A stretch of DNA of 64,000 nucleotides, from positions 62,001 through 126,000 of the forward strand of contig JAQZBN010000008.1 in the NCBI GenBank assembly GCA_029238935.1, given 5' to 3'. Of this stretch, positions 8,559 through 17,642 are shown piece after piece (position 1 is the stretch's first letter; the number at the start of each line of letters is the position of its first letter). Both the position numbers and the translations under genes were made by a program. This DNA is from Herbinix sp. Its GTDB lineage: Bacteria > Bacillota > Clostridia > Lachnospirales > Lachnospiraceae. The notes under the pieces are model-generated. The model made no database searches, had not been told where the DNA came from, and saw only the letters and a list, made by a program, of their open reading frames with translations.

Positions 8559-11186
8559 TTAGATTACAAGGATAAGCTTAAAATAAATTTTTTGCAGGAA
8601 AGAACTTTCCCGGTACGCTTTCTTTATTAATCTTTTGTAAAAATCTTCTACCTGCCTGAATTCTTCCGTATTTAATCTATGCTTTGAAAATCTTGCTTTT
8701 AAAATATGTTCCATAAAAGGGGAAAAGGTTCCCTGCTTGATATAAGGGCAGTGGGATTCTGCATATGCAATAGTATCCTCCACCCGGTAATGCTCTTTTA
8801 ATGCATGACAGCTTTTTAAAACCTTTACTGTATCATCATATAGAAATAAAGCCCGTTTGCTAAGATTTTTAAAGCGCTTTTCTTTTGACTTTTTATATTT
8901 AATAAAAGCAAAACGAAGGAGAAGAACTATACCTGTTAGAAATAACAGGATAGCCACATATTTTATATAGAATATTATCCCTGAATCCTGAGACCTAGAT
9001 AAATGATCCGGATTATTGTTACTATTTTCCTTTGAAGGTTTATTCATAGCGGCTTCCTTCTCGTTTATTTGCTCATCCTTTGGCTTTTCCTGAATAACCG
9101 TCGGCGTTGGTGATGTTGTCGGAGCACTCGTCGGGGCTTTTGTAGGCTTAGGATTTTCCTGCGTATTGTCATTACGAGGTAGTAACAGATCCTCAACCGG
9201 TGAGGCTTCCTCAAAGTTTTGGGATCCGGGGGTAAATTCAACCGGAATCCATCCTGCTCCATCGAAATACACTTCAACCCAGGCATGGGCATCGGAATCT
9301 TTCACAGATACTTTCACTTGCCTTATACTGTTTTCATAGATATTCATCTTAGTGATGCGCTCCACGGTCTGATCCGGTAGCTGATTATCCATGTCTGCAT
9401 CCTCATATCCAACCGAATAACCTTCGACATAACGGGCAGGAATACCCATCGCTCGAAGCATCAGTGTCGCAGCTGATGCAAAGTGGGTGCAATATCCTCT
9501 CTTCGTTTCATACAAAAAATATTCTACAAAGTCCTTTCCTTCCGGTAATCTTCCCGGAGATAATGAATACTCTGTATTCTCTTTCAGATAATTTTTTATC
9601 AGTATGATCTGATTCTGAACATTTTCCGTAGTTGGCTCAATCTTTGAACCAAATTCTCTGATTAACCGGTCAATACCCTCTTCCGGCAATTTGGTATAAG
9701 TATCATAGACATAATCTCGATATGCTTTCTCTTCCTCTTTATATTCTTCCAATACTTTATCTTGTCCTGTATCCCAAAGAGCTCCAAACTGATCCATCAT
9801 GGAGATATTATAATAATAATCATATTCATACTTATCTTCTTTTTTCTTTGGTGCCGCATATAGATCCTCAACGTACAAAATATGATCCTCTGTTGTAAAG
9901 TCGGTATAGTAAGGAGTGTATAGAAACGCTTTATTCGCATCTGTGTATTCAACTATAATCTTCCCCTTATAAACCTGATATGGGCTATCAGACCTTGATG
10001 CGGGAACCGATACCTCCGGTCGCGATCGAATGCTTAATTCTCCCAAGTGATTAAATAAGTCCACTGTTTGATTAATTGGCTCAAGGTTTGGGAAAGTATC
10101 GTCTTTCATTTCGGAATACAATAATTTTGTCTCATCACTCGGGCCATCCCAGCTATCCCCTGTATATACACTCCCTACATACCCTTTCAGATATAGCCCA
10201 TCGGTAATAGATACCAGTGGCAGGGTCAGGCTTAATTGTTCGGTATGATCAAAAGAGACATAATCAAATCTCCCTAATTTTCCTCCGCTTAATCCGCCAG
10301 AAGCTCTATTTTTACTTTCAAAAAGTACCAGCCCCATATTATTTATTTTATTCACTAGATCATAAACCGTAAAATCCAGTAATTTTGTCTGAATCGTTGT
10401 TTTTGCATCTTTTACAGGTGTAAAGCTTTCATATTGTTTGGGTGTAACAACTACTCTTAATAGTAGAAGAAGGAGAATACAAACAGCACATAAAATAATT
10501 GCTGTTTTGCTGTGAATACGTTGTACGAATGCCGACTGTTCCTTACTGACTGCTTGCTGCCCGGAAGCATTGGCTGTTGCTAGGAATATAATAACTAGCA
10601 AGCTTGCTATAAAATATCTTTCTCTTGGTATGATACCAACTGCAAAACTTAATGTATAAGAAAGTAATACCGCTATATAGCAAAAGTATTTTAGCTTATT
10701 TCGAATCACTGCCATGGTTAACAAACCTGCTATAATCACGACTATCAGGATGAGTACAATGGTTGTATCAAAGTTCATCGTATCATAGTCGGCGATATAT
10801 CCTGCGATATGCATATTGTAATAGCGGTTTACTTTAGATATGGACAGATTTTCAAGATGATAAAAACCATTTATTAATGCTTTACGATAAATATAAATCA
10901 AAGAGATGCTCATAAATGATATAAGAAATAGCTTGGTTTTATCGAAGGAGTGCCAATATGCTAAAAGTGCAAATAAAGTTACCGAAGATATAACAGCCCA
11001 GTGAATATAATTGATGATTACAGGTATTTCAAAGCCCTCTATCATACATAAGCTAACACTCCAGGTACCAAGAAGGATGGCAAAAAACTGCAGTACCTTC
11101 TCATACCACGTAATCACAGCTTTCTTCCTAAAATCCATGTGTACCAGCTCATTTATGATAATTCCGTTCGGAAACTTTTTATTCAT
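8559..11186 (-). CDS. Membrane transglutaminase-like protein (TgpA type)
   Basis: An 875-residue membrane protein. The first 200 residues or so hold six or seven helices, then comes a large extracytoplasmic region with a transglutaminase core: Cys566 in GYCTHFASAATLMLRAMGIPA, His634 in DSDAHAWVEVYF, and Glu650 (VEFTPG) where the third catalytic residue, often Asp, is expected. A Pro/Thr-rich linker (PTKAPTSAPTTSPTPT), one more helix and a C-terminal cytoplasmic domain follow. The ATG at 11184-11186 lies seven bases after AGAGGTGG; an earlier ATG at 11216 would overlap the DUF58 stop. The MoxR-DUF58-transglutaminase trio is a conserved bacterial module, thought to act in envelope maturation. 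The substrate is unknown. Confidence 0.92.
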   Translation of the reverse strand: MNKKFPNGIIINELVHMDFRKKAVITWYEKVLQFFAILLGTWSVSLCMIEGFEIPVIINYIHWAVISSVTLFALLAYWHSFDKTKLFLISFMSISLIYIYRKALINGFYHLENLSISKVNRYYNMHIAGYIADYDTMNFDTTIVLILIVVIIAGLLTMAVIRNKLKYFCYIAVLLSYTLSFAVGIIPRERYFIASLLVIIFLATANASGQQAVSKEQSAFVQRIHSKTAIILCAVCILLLLLLRVVVTPKQYESFTPVKDAKTTIQTKLLDFTVYDLVNKINNMGLVLFESKNRASGGLSGGKLGRFDYVSFDHTEQLSLTLPLVSITDGLYLKGYVGSVYTGDSWDGPSDETKLLYSEMKDDTFPNLEPINQTVDLFNHLGELSIRSRPEVSVPASRSDSPYQVYKGKIIVEYTDANKAFLYTPYYTDFTTEDHILYVEDLYAAPKKKEDKYEYDYYYNISMMDQFGALWDTGQDKVLEEYKEEEKAYRDYVYDTYTKLPEEGIDRLIREFGSKIEPTTENVQNQIILIKNYLKENTEYSLSPGRLPEGKDFVEYFLYETKRGYCTHFASAATLMLRAMGIPARYVEGYSVGYEDADMDNQLPDQTVERITKMNIYENSIRQVKVSVKDSDAHAWVEVYFDGAGWIPVEFTPGSQNFEEASPVEDLLLPRNDNTQENPKPTKAPTSAPTTSPTPTVIQEKPKDEQINEKEAAMNKPSKENSNNNPDHLSRSQDSGIIFYIKYVAILLFLTGIVLLLRFAFIKYKKSKEKRFKNLSKRALFLYDDTVKVLKSCHALKEHYRVEDTIAYAESHCPYIKQGTFSPFMEHILKARFSKHRLNTEEFRQVEDFYKRLIKKAYRESSFLQKIYFKLILVI

Positions 11187-11200
11187 CTTCTCACCACCTC

Positions 11201-12436
11201 TTACGCTAATCTCCATTGCTCGATGTCTTCTGCAATACGACCTATCCCTACAGGAAGAATCCCAATTCCCATTCCATTAAGAGAATCCAACATATCCTTC
11301 GGAAGCAGATGATCCGCCAAGCCTGTTCCATCTTCGTATATCTCATGACCATCTCTTACATAAATCATCTGCCTTGCTCTGATATTCATTAGTGTTATGG
11401 TATCTAATTGTTTCTCTGATATCTCATTGGTAATATAGAAAAAATCGGTATACTGGTCATAGGGATATTGTGCATGGTAGTCTTGAAGTGATTCCACTTT
11501 CTCCGAATAGGAACTTACCTGTAACAAGCCATCCACTGCTTCGAAGAAATCCTTTTCCAAAACAACTCGGATTCGTTTGCATACGCCCTGCGAATCATCA
11601 TACCATGCCAGATAATGAATAATTCCTTTTGTAAGAAAGGAGTATGACAAGGATAAAGAACATTCAAGCAGCGCATCTGCTGCCCTTAAGAAATCTTTCT
11701 TGTTATGGATCTTAAAATCAATATAGATTAAAATAGAGCAATTTAATGGAGCAGAAAACTCCTTAATCATTAGCTGATCCTGCTTACTGCTTAATTTCCA
11801 ATGTATCTTCTGAGGCCTGTCCCCTTCCCGGTATTCACGTATAGCAAAGACTTCAGAAGGATCATCACCGCTTTTATGAGAGGAATAATAATCACTTTCA
11901 ATCGGGATACGGCTGATATCCGATATTAAATTCTCAGTAATCTCATGAAGCTCCGGTAAAATAGCAATTTTAACTGTCTCCTGTTTTTTCATCTTTAAGG
12001 AGAACAATTGAATATAGTCATAGATACGATACCCAAGAAAACAAATTTCCAAATTACCAACATACTCTGATTGCAACTGGATATTCGTCCGAATACTTGT
12101 TTTACGATCAATGGACACTCGAAAGGACTTCTTTTCCTTCTTTTTACTGTAGCGATTGCAATAAGAGAAATAAAGATCCATATTGGAAATCGGAAATATG
12201 GTAGGGTTACGAAGGTTTACTGCAATTGAAATCGTTTCCCCTTTTTTAGCTATGTGCATATTAGTAAGTAGGGTTGCCCGTACTTTACCATAAGTGTAGC
12301 TAAGTATGGCAAACAACAGTGCCGGAATCACTAGCACTGTTAGAAAAATCAAGCCCATTGTATATTCGTTATATAAAACAGCCACGACACCTGCTAAGAA
12401 TAAGATCAACAGGTATTTGATTTTATTTCGTATCAT
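11201..12436 (-). CDS. DUF58 domain protein (MoxR partner)
   Basis: A 411-residue protein with two adjacent N-terminal helices (about residues 5-50), a beta-rich stretch, and the DUF58 signature EYREGDRPQKIHWKLSSK followed by a von Willebrand A-like fold (SILIYIDFKI). DUF58 proteins pair with MoxR ATPases, and the MoxR gene is 24 bases upstream. The transglutaminase gene starts 14 bases downstream, so the three genes are one operon. Function of the trio is not settled; chaperone-like assembly of envelope proteins is the usual proposal. Family call firm. Confidence 0.92.
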   Translation of the reverse strand: MIRNKIKYLLILFLAGVVAVLYNEYTMGLIFLTVLVIPALLFAILSYTYGKVRATLLTNMHIAKKGETISIAVNLRNPTIFPISNMDLYFSYCNRYSKKKEKKSFRVSIDRKTSIRTNIQLQSEYVGNLEICFLGYRIYDYIQLFSLKMKKQETVKIAILPELHEITENLISDISRIPIESDYYSSHKSGDDPSEVFAIREYREGDRPQKIHWKLSSKQDQLMIKEFSAPLNCSILIYIDFKIHNKKDFLRAADALLECSLSLSYSFLTKGIIHYLAWYDDSQGVCKRIRVVLEKDFFEAVDGLLQVSSYSEKVESLQDYHAQYPYDQYTDFFYITNEISEKQLDTITLMNIRARQMIYVRDGHEIYEDGTGLADHLLPKDMLDSLNGMGIGILPVGIGRIAEDIEQWRLA

Positions 12437-12460
12437 TCCTAATAACCTTTCTAATCAACT

Positions 12461-13408
12461 TTACCGAACAGCAATCCTCGGAGGATGAGTATTACGAAGT
12501 ATCTCCTCCAAAAGGTTGTCCACTGTTACATTATTTACCCGGGCTTTTGGCTTCAGGATCATGCGGTGAGCTGCAACATCTTTAAATACTGCAATAACAT
12601 CTCCGGGAACGACATATTCCCTTTGACTTAGGAATGCAGTAGCCTTGATCATATTCATCATAGCTAACGTACCCCGGGGACTTACTCCCAGCTCAATCAA
12701 GGGATTCTCCCTCGTTTGCTCCACAAGATAGGCAATATATTCATAGATGGAATCATGAATATATACATCTTCCACCATATTCTGCATCATTAATATTTCT
12801 TCTTTATCCACAACCTGTATTACATTATGAAGAGGATTCATGTTTTGTCTGCCTTTTAAAATACCTATTTCACTTTTTCGATCCGGATAACCCATGGTAA
12901 GCTTTACCATAAACCGATCCAGCTGTGATTCCGGCAGCATCTGAGTTCCAATGGATCCAATTGGGTTTTGTGTTGCAATCACTACAAAGGGGGTTGGAAC
13001 TTCCCTGGTTATACTATCTACAGTTACTTTCCCCTCTTCCATAACTTCAAGAAGAGCAGACTGTGTTTTAGAAGAGGTACGATTAATCTCATCTGCTAAG
13101 AACAAATTGCACATTACCGCACCCGGTTTATATTGATAGCTGTTTCCATCTTTACTTAATAAATGAAAACCTACCACATCAGTCGGGAGAACATCGGGAG
13201 TAAATTGTAATCTGTGTTGTTCCAGTGCCATAGCTTTTGAGAACGCTAATGCCAGTGTTGTTTTTCCAACACCGGGATGGTCCTCCAGTAATATATGGCC
13301 TCTTGCAAGGATTGCAGTAAGCACTTTTGCGATAACTTCTCTTTTGCCAACTACTACTTTATTTACTTCCTCTATGATTTGAATTGCTTTTTCTCTATAT
13401 GATCCCAT
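12461..13408 (-). CDS. MoxR-family AAA+ ATPase
   Basis: A 315-residue AAA+ ATPase. Walker A is HPGVGKTT at about residues 44-51 and Walker B is LFLADEINRTSSKTQSALLEVMEE; sensor and arginine-finger regions (ATQNPIGSIGTQMLPESQLDRF) match MoxR. A GTG at 13417 is in frame but forms part of the AGGTG ribosome binding site; the ATG at 13406-13408 is correctly spaced. It heads the MoxR-DUF58-transglutaminase operon and is divergent from the foldase gene at 13657. MoxR proteins act as chaperones for partner proteins carrying VWA-like domains, here most likely the DUF58 protein. Confidence 0.94.
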   Translation of the reverse strand: MGSYREKAIQIIEEVNKVVVGKREVIAKVLTAILARGHILLEDHPGVGKTTLALAFSKAMALEQHRLQFTPDVLPTDVVGFHLLSKDGNSYQYKPGAVMCNLFLADEINRTSSKTQSALLEVMEEGKVTVDSITREVPTPFVVIATQNPIGSIGTQMLPESQLDRFMVKLTMGYPDRKSEIGILKGRQNMNPLHNVIQVVDKEEILMMQNMVEDVYIHDSIYEYIAYLVEQTRENPLIELGVSPRGTLAMMNMIKATAFLSQREYVVPGDVIAVFKDVAAHRMILKPKARVNNVTVDNLLEEILRNTHPPRIAVR

Positions 13409-13656
13409 ATGAAACACCTACTTAAGTTATTTTTATTCCTTGTCCATTATAACATAAATTTACTATTTTGCAATTAAATTGCCAATATTTGCTTATTATA
13501 TCGGGCTAGTTTTGTGGATCATATGATCATCTTATCAAAAATTTACTTAATAAAAATACTGGGTTTTAAGTATATTTTGTGAACTGTCCGCTAATGTATT
13601 GACTTATAGCTAGAATTGTATAAAATGAGTTTAAAGACTATTAGGGAGGTAGCAAG

Positions 13657-14763
13657 GTGAGCAAATTAAAAAGAACTATTAAAAAGCCACAAAAAAAGCA
13701 AATAACAAGTATAAAACAAATTAATCCAAAGGTATGGATTTCAACTCTTGCTGTATTTGCGGTATTAATTGCCGGAGTTCTATTCTTTGATACATTCTAT
13801 CAACGGCCACTCCTAACCATAGGAGACGATAAGTATTACAAGGAAGATTTAATGTATTATTTTTATACTGTGGAACAAGAATACTCCTATTCCGACCAGT
13901 TATACCAACAGTTATTTGGAAGTAGTTATTGGGACATGCCTGCCACCGATTCATCCACTAAAACTATGCGTGATGTAGCAAAAGATGATGTTATCGAACT
14001 CGCTTTAAAGTATGAAGTTTTATATCAAGAAGCTACAAACAAAGGCTATGCCTTAACTGCGGAAGAAGAGGACACCATTGCTACTGAGGTAGACAAGCTT
14101 CTTACCGAAGGCTTAACAGAAGAACAAGTTGATTATATCGGTTTTACATCGGAATATCTAACGGATATGATTGGTAAAAAAACATTGGTAGATCGTTATT
14201 ATAAAGATGTTGTAGATTCATTGGATATCGATGATGCTGCAATCAAGGCAGAATACAGCTTTGAAGATTATAAACAATATGATATCGAATATTTCTTCAT
14301 CTCCACTAATACTACCGATGATGATGGTAACTCAGTTGCTATGAGCGATGAAGAGAAATCTGCTGCTTATGATAAGATCAATGGTATCTATGAGACAGTG
14401 AAGACCACAGAGGATTGGTCCAAGGTGTTAGGTGAGGACGAGAAAGAATTGATTTATCGTACCGATAACTTTATTGAAAGTGATACCACCTTCGATGATG
14501 ATTTTGAAGCCAAGATTATGGCTATGGAAAATGACACAGTAAGTGATATTTACGAAGCAGAAAACGGTTATTATATTGTAAGAATGATCAATAACTCTTC
14601 TACCGAAAAATACGATGAAACCGTTAACGGTGCTATCACCAAAGCTGAGACAGAAGGTTTTAATGAAGTATATACAGACATCTTAAAAAATTATAAGTAT
14701 AAAGTTGGCAGAAATGCTTTACAAAGATTTACCATGGGTCAGGTAACTATTCCACAAAATTAA
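13657..14763 (+). CDS. Membrane-anchored parvulin/SurA-like peptidyl-prolyl isomerase
   Basis: A 368-residue protein with a basic N-terminus, one membrane helix (about residues 28-48) and an extracytoplasmic part resembling PrsA/SurA foldases: an N-terminal chaperone segment (YYKEDLMYYFYTVEQEY) and a C-terminal region (FDDDFEAKIMAMENDTVSDIYEAENGYYIVRM) with the look of a PPIC rotamase repeat. It probably helps fold secreted proteins. Start is GTG at 13657, six bases after GGGAGGT. A -35/-10-like pair (TTGACT, TAAAAT) lies just upstream. Unlike PrsA there is no lipobox. It is divergent from the MoxR operon. Isomerase activity is uncertain because the parvulin active-site residues are hard to place. 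Confidence 0.75.
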   Translation: MSKLKRTIKKPQKKQITSIKQINPKVWISTLAVFAVLIAGVLFFDTFYQRPLLTIGDDKYYKEDLMYYFYTVEQEYSYSDQLYQQLFGSSYWDMPATDSSTKTMRDVAKDDVIELALKYEVLYQEATNKGYALTAEEEDTIATEVDKLLTEGLTEEQVDYIGFTSEYLTDMIGKKTLVDRYYKDVVDSLDIDDAAIKAEYSFEDYKQYDIEYFFISTNTTDDDGNSVAMSDEEKSAAYDKINGIYETVKTTEDWSKVLGEDEKELIYRTDNFIESDTTFDDDFEAKIMAMENDTVSDIYEAENGYYIVRMINNSSTEKYDETVNGAITKAETEGFNEVYTDILKNYKYKVGRNALQRFTMGQVTIPQN

Positions 14764-14866
14764 TAATTTTCAGAATAATAAATTCATTTCTAGTCATAAT
14801 AAAAGTGAAAACAATGGAGCTAAATATTATGCTTGCGGCGCAAAGTTTGCAGGCGATGAGAAAGGC

Positions 14867-15046
14867 ATGGTTTTTATTATGGCACAGAATAAAAATAACA
14901 ATTTAAAGAACAATGCTAATAATAGCAGCAAGAATTCAACGAGTACATCAAACAATAGTCAGAGTAGCTCTAAGAATTCAACCAAGAATAGTCACGCTCA
15001 GGTTCCCGATGACCTTCCAGGTCACAGCGGCCCAGGTGGAGAATAA
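14867..15046 (+). CDS. Tiny Asn/Ser-rich hydrophilic protein
   Basis: A 59-codon frame (55 residues if the second ATG at 14879 is used). It encodes a very hydrophilic Asn/Ser/Lys/Thr-rich chain ending in the less biased tail QVPDDLPGHSGPGGE. I recognise no family; the bias and size recall small spore-associated proteins, but this is only a resemblance. Neither ATG has an ideal ribosome binding site: AAAGG is almost on the first and 13 bases from the second. It lies in the same direction as the foldase gene, 100 bases after it. The non-biased tail and the lack of stops argue for a real gene, but confidence is modest. Confidence 0.4.
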   Translation: MVFIMAQNKNNNLKNNANNSSKNSTSTSNNSQSSSKNSTKNSHAQVPDDLPGHSGPGGE

Positions 15047-15061
15047 TCCGAACAAAACATT

Positions 15062-15684
15062 TCATGTAAACAGGCTAGTTGAATGTTGAAAATAAATTAC
15101 CACTCCTTCCGGAGTCAGATAGAATTGATTACCTTTATAAGACTTCTCCACTAATTGGCTGTAATCATCAAAATAAACCTGGTTACCTTTCGCAAATTCT
15201 TCAGCAATCATGGTATCGATTTGCTTTATAATATGTTCTCTGCATTTTCGTCCGGGAAATAACTCACAAAGTTCCATTCGCTTACTCTTATTAAGCTCCC
15301 AGGTGTCTGAAGAACGAACTGTTAACCCATGGGCTCCACCTGCATATTCATATTGTAGGTCACTTCATAATTTACATAGGCCTCATATGTTCGTATAGGA
15401 TATTGATTGGCTACCGAATATTCATACTCTACCATGGACATTTGGTACAAGTTCATCACATTGGTCTTTAGGTACATATATGCTTTTGTTTTATAATATC
15501 CATTTAACTTCATTAATAAAGTTTCAAAATCATCAGAAATAAACTGAGGATAGTTAATCACATATTTTAATACGAGATGGTCTTTATAATACATATTCTC
15601 TTGTAATGTTTTTTCTTTTACAATTACTTTATTTTGCAATATGATATCCCCCTTAGGATTCTCCTGAAATATCATATGCTTCAA
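15062..15684 (-). pseudogene. Decayed DUF3298/RsiV-like protein gene
   Basis: Remains of a DUF4163/DUF3298-type extracytoplasmic protein. The first piece (15684 to 15322) ends YEAYVNYEVTYN and then leaves frame. The next frame picks up with YEYAGGAHGLTVRSSDTWELNKSKR and continues into MELCELFPGRKCREHI, YFDDYSQLV and FYLTPEGVVIYFQ, which are hallmark DUF3298 motifs. Between the pieces about ten residues expected before YAGGAHG are missing, so a small deletion has shifted the frame. The C-terminus also breaks off right after VVIYFQ, where intact members carry on for some 20-30 residues. No signal peptide is left at the N-terminus. A decayed gene, not a sequencing slip. Confidence 0.75.
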
Positions 15685-15738
15685 AGCCTTTTGATATGCT
15701 TGTCTTTGAGGGGGTAGATCTAAGCAACTCTTTTATGA

Positions 15739-17310
15739 TTAATCCTGATAAATTCTCATTTGTTCATATTCGTCCTTTATCTCTTTGGAAGGTTCTTTCG
15801 ATAATAAGGAAACTACGATAATTGCAATACAAGAGAGCAAAAATGCAGGCAATAACTCATAGATACCAAAGATCCCACCCATCGGTTTTAGAATCAGCTT
15901 CCATACAAAAACCATACCTCCGCCTACCAACATTCCTGCAATCGCACCTTCTCTCGTCGTTCTTTTCCAGAATAGGGAGAATAACATAATTGGTCCGAAG
16001 GTGGCACCAAACCCTGCCCAGGCAAACGAAACCACTAAAAAGATAATACTATTCTCATCCAATGCGATCAGTATACCGGTTACAGCAACCAACAATAATA
16101 CAATACGAGACATAGTCATAACCTGTTTATCGGTTGCATCCTTCTTAAGCATACCTTGGAATATATTCTTTGATACCGCAGAGGATGCGATTAACAAATA
16201 GGAGTCGGAAGAACTAATTGTTGCTGCCAAGATCCCTGCCATTACTATACCTGCGATAAAGGTCGGTAATAAATTCATTGAGAGTGTGATAAAGATATTT
16301 TCGGCACTTGAACTGGTCAAATGCTCAACGGGGAAGATCGCTCTTCCGATCAAACCGATAAATACTGCTGTAAATAGGGAAATAGCACACCAAATTGTTG
16401 CAATTCTTCTTGATTTTTTAATTTCTGCGCTTTTTCTAATCGCCATAAATCGAAGAAGTACTTGAGGTACACCAAAATATCCAAGCCCCCAGGACATAGT
16501 TGATACTATTGTTAAAAACCCATATTTTGCAGCGGGTCCAAAGACTGGCGCACCATTTTCGATGATCTGGGTTTTGATACCGTTTATTTCGGTGGTTTGA
16601 GGTGTCGCAATTCCAAAGAAATCCAGAAAGCCCGGTATCTTCTGAATATTATCCATAACAGCTCCTAATCCTCCAGCATGAACCAGAGAGGTAATTAATA
16701 CTATCGCAAGAGCCAAAATCATAACAATTGCCTGCATAAAATCCGATGCACTTTCTGCAAGGAAGCCGCCAAGAAATGTATAGATTATAACAAAGATTGC
16801 TCCGGCTATCATCATAGAATGATAGGAAAAGCCGAACAAGGTGCTAAACAGCTTACCCACCGTTACAAAGCAGCTGGAAGCATAAATAGTAAAGAACACC
16901 AAAATAAATAATGCTGCAATAGTCATGATAATTTTATTTTTTTCTTTAAACCGATTACTGAAGTAATCAGGAATGGTAATAGAGTCATTTGCAATAATTG
17001 AATATGCATGTAATCTTTTAGCTACAAATAGCCAATTAATATAAGTTCCAATTAGAAGTCCGATTGCAGTCCAAATTGCATCACTAAAACCAAGATAATA
17101 AGCAACACCCGGTAACCCCATTAAGAGCCATCCACTCATATCAGAGGCTTCTGCGCTCATAGCAGCAACCCACGGTCCCAGTGATCTTCCTCCTAAAAAA
17201 TAATTCTCTGAATTTTCATTGGCCTTCTTCGAAAAGTATAGACCAATTCCTATTACCAAAGCCATATAGCAGCTCATAGTAATAAAGATTTGAATATCAC
17301 CAACGTTCAT
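15739..17310 (-). CDS. putP: Sodium/proline symporter (SSS family)
   Basis: A 523-residue sodium:solute symporter with about 13 membrane helices, most similar in motif to PutP: ENSENYFLGGRSLGPWVAAMSAEASDMSGWLLMG at the N-terminal core, SADFMQAIVMILA in the middle and GILAATISSSDSYLL in the sodium-site helix. It probably takes up proline with sodium. GGAGG lies ten bases before the ATG, and a promoter with TTGTAT and TATAAT 17 bases apart lies upstream. Proline rather than a related substrate (for example pantothenate) is inferred from these motifs. Single-gene unit. Confidence 0.88.
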   Translation of the reverse strand: MNVGDIQIFITMSCYMALVIGIGLYFSKKANENSENYFLGGRSLGPWVAAMSAEASDMSGWLLMGLPGVAYYLGFSDAIWTAIGLLIGTYINWLFVAKRLHAYSIIANDSITIPDYFSNRFKEKNKIIMTIAALFILVFFTIYASSCFVTVGKLFSTLFGFSYHSMMIAGAIFVIIYTFLGGFLAESASDFMQAIVMILALAIVLITSLVHAGGLGAVMDNIQKIPGFLDFFGIATPQTTEINGIKTQIIENGAPVFGPAAKYGFLTIVSTMSWGLGYFGVPQVLLRFMAIRKSAEIKKSRRIATIWCAISLFTAVFIGLIGRAIFPVEHLTSSSAENIFITLSMNLLPTFIAGIVMAGILAATISSSDSYLLIASSAVSKNIFQGMLKKDATDKQVMTMSRIVLLLVAVTGILIALDENSIIFLVVSFAWAGFGATFGPIMLFSLFWKRTTREGAIAGMLVGGGMVFVWKLILKPMGGIFGIYELLPAFLLSCIAIIVVSLLSKEPSKEIKDEYEQMRIYQD

Positions 17311-17348
17311 ATGGTATCCTCCCTGTTTGCCTTTCTATAATGTGAATA

Positions 17349-17377
17349 ATTATACCAAAATATTTAATATTATACAA
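17349..17377 (-). promoter_or_regulatory. Putative sigma-A promoter of the symporter gene
   Basis: Minus-strand TTGTAT at 17372-17377 and TATAAT at 17349-17354, spacer exactly 17. Transcription would start about 30 bases before the ATG. Confidence 0.6.
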
Positions 17378-17573
17378 GCCTAATTGTAAATGATACTGCT
17401 TCCTTATTCTGTCTATCGCTTTCTAATCATTATGTAACGGAATGCCATGTTCTATCCTTGGATCTTAATATTACGTTTATTCAGAAAATTCTTACACACT
17501 TCAAGGATTGGTTCTGTATATAGCATATTAAGGCTCGTCACTTAAATACGATCTCGACCGCACTCATCACAAC

Positions 17574-17618
17574 AAAAAACTACTGCAATTAACAGTTCTG
17601 TTATTTGCAGTAGTTTTT
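17574..17618 (-). terminator. Intrinsic terminator after amt
   Basis: Inverted repeat with arms of about 20 bases (one mismatch), followed on the minus strand by a run of six T. It lies 25 bases past the Amt-PII stop codon. The flanking A and T tracts could make it work in both directions. Confidence 0.85.
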
Positions 17619-17642
17619 GTCTATATGAAAGGGAAAGTAGTA

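Noticed and set aside
13517..13528. GATCATATGATC palindrome between MoxR and foldase genes as an operator
   Set aside because: Isolated 12-base palindrome in AT-rich DNA with no second copy or promoter context to support it.
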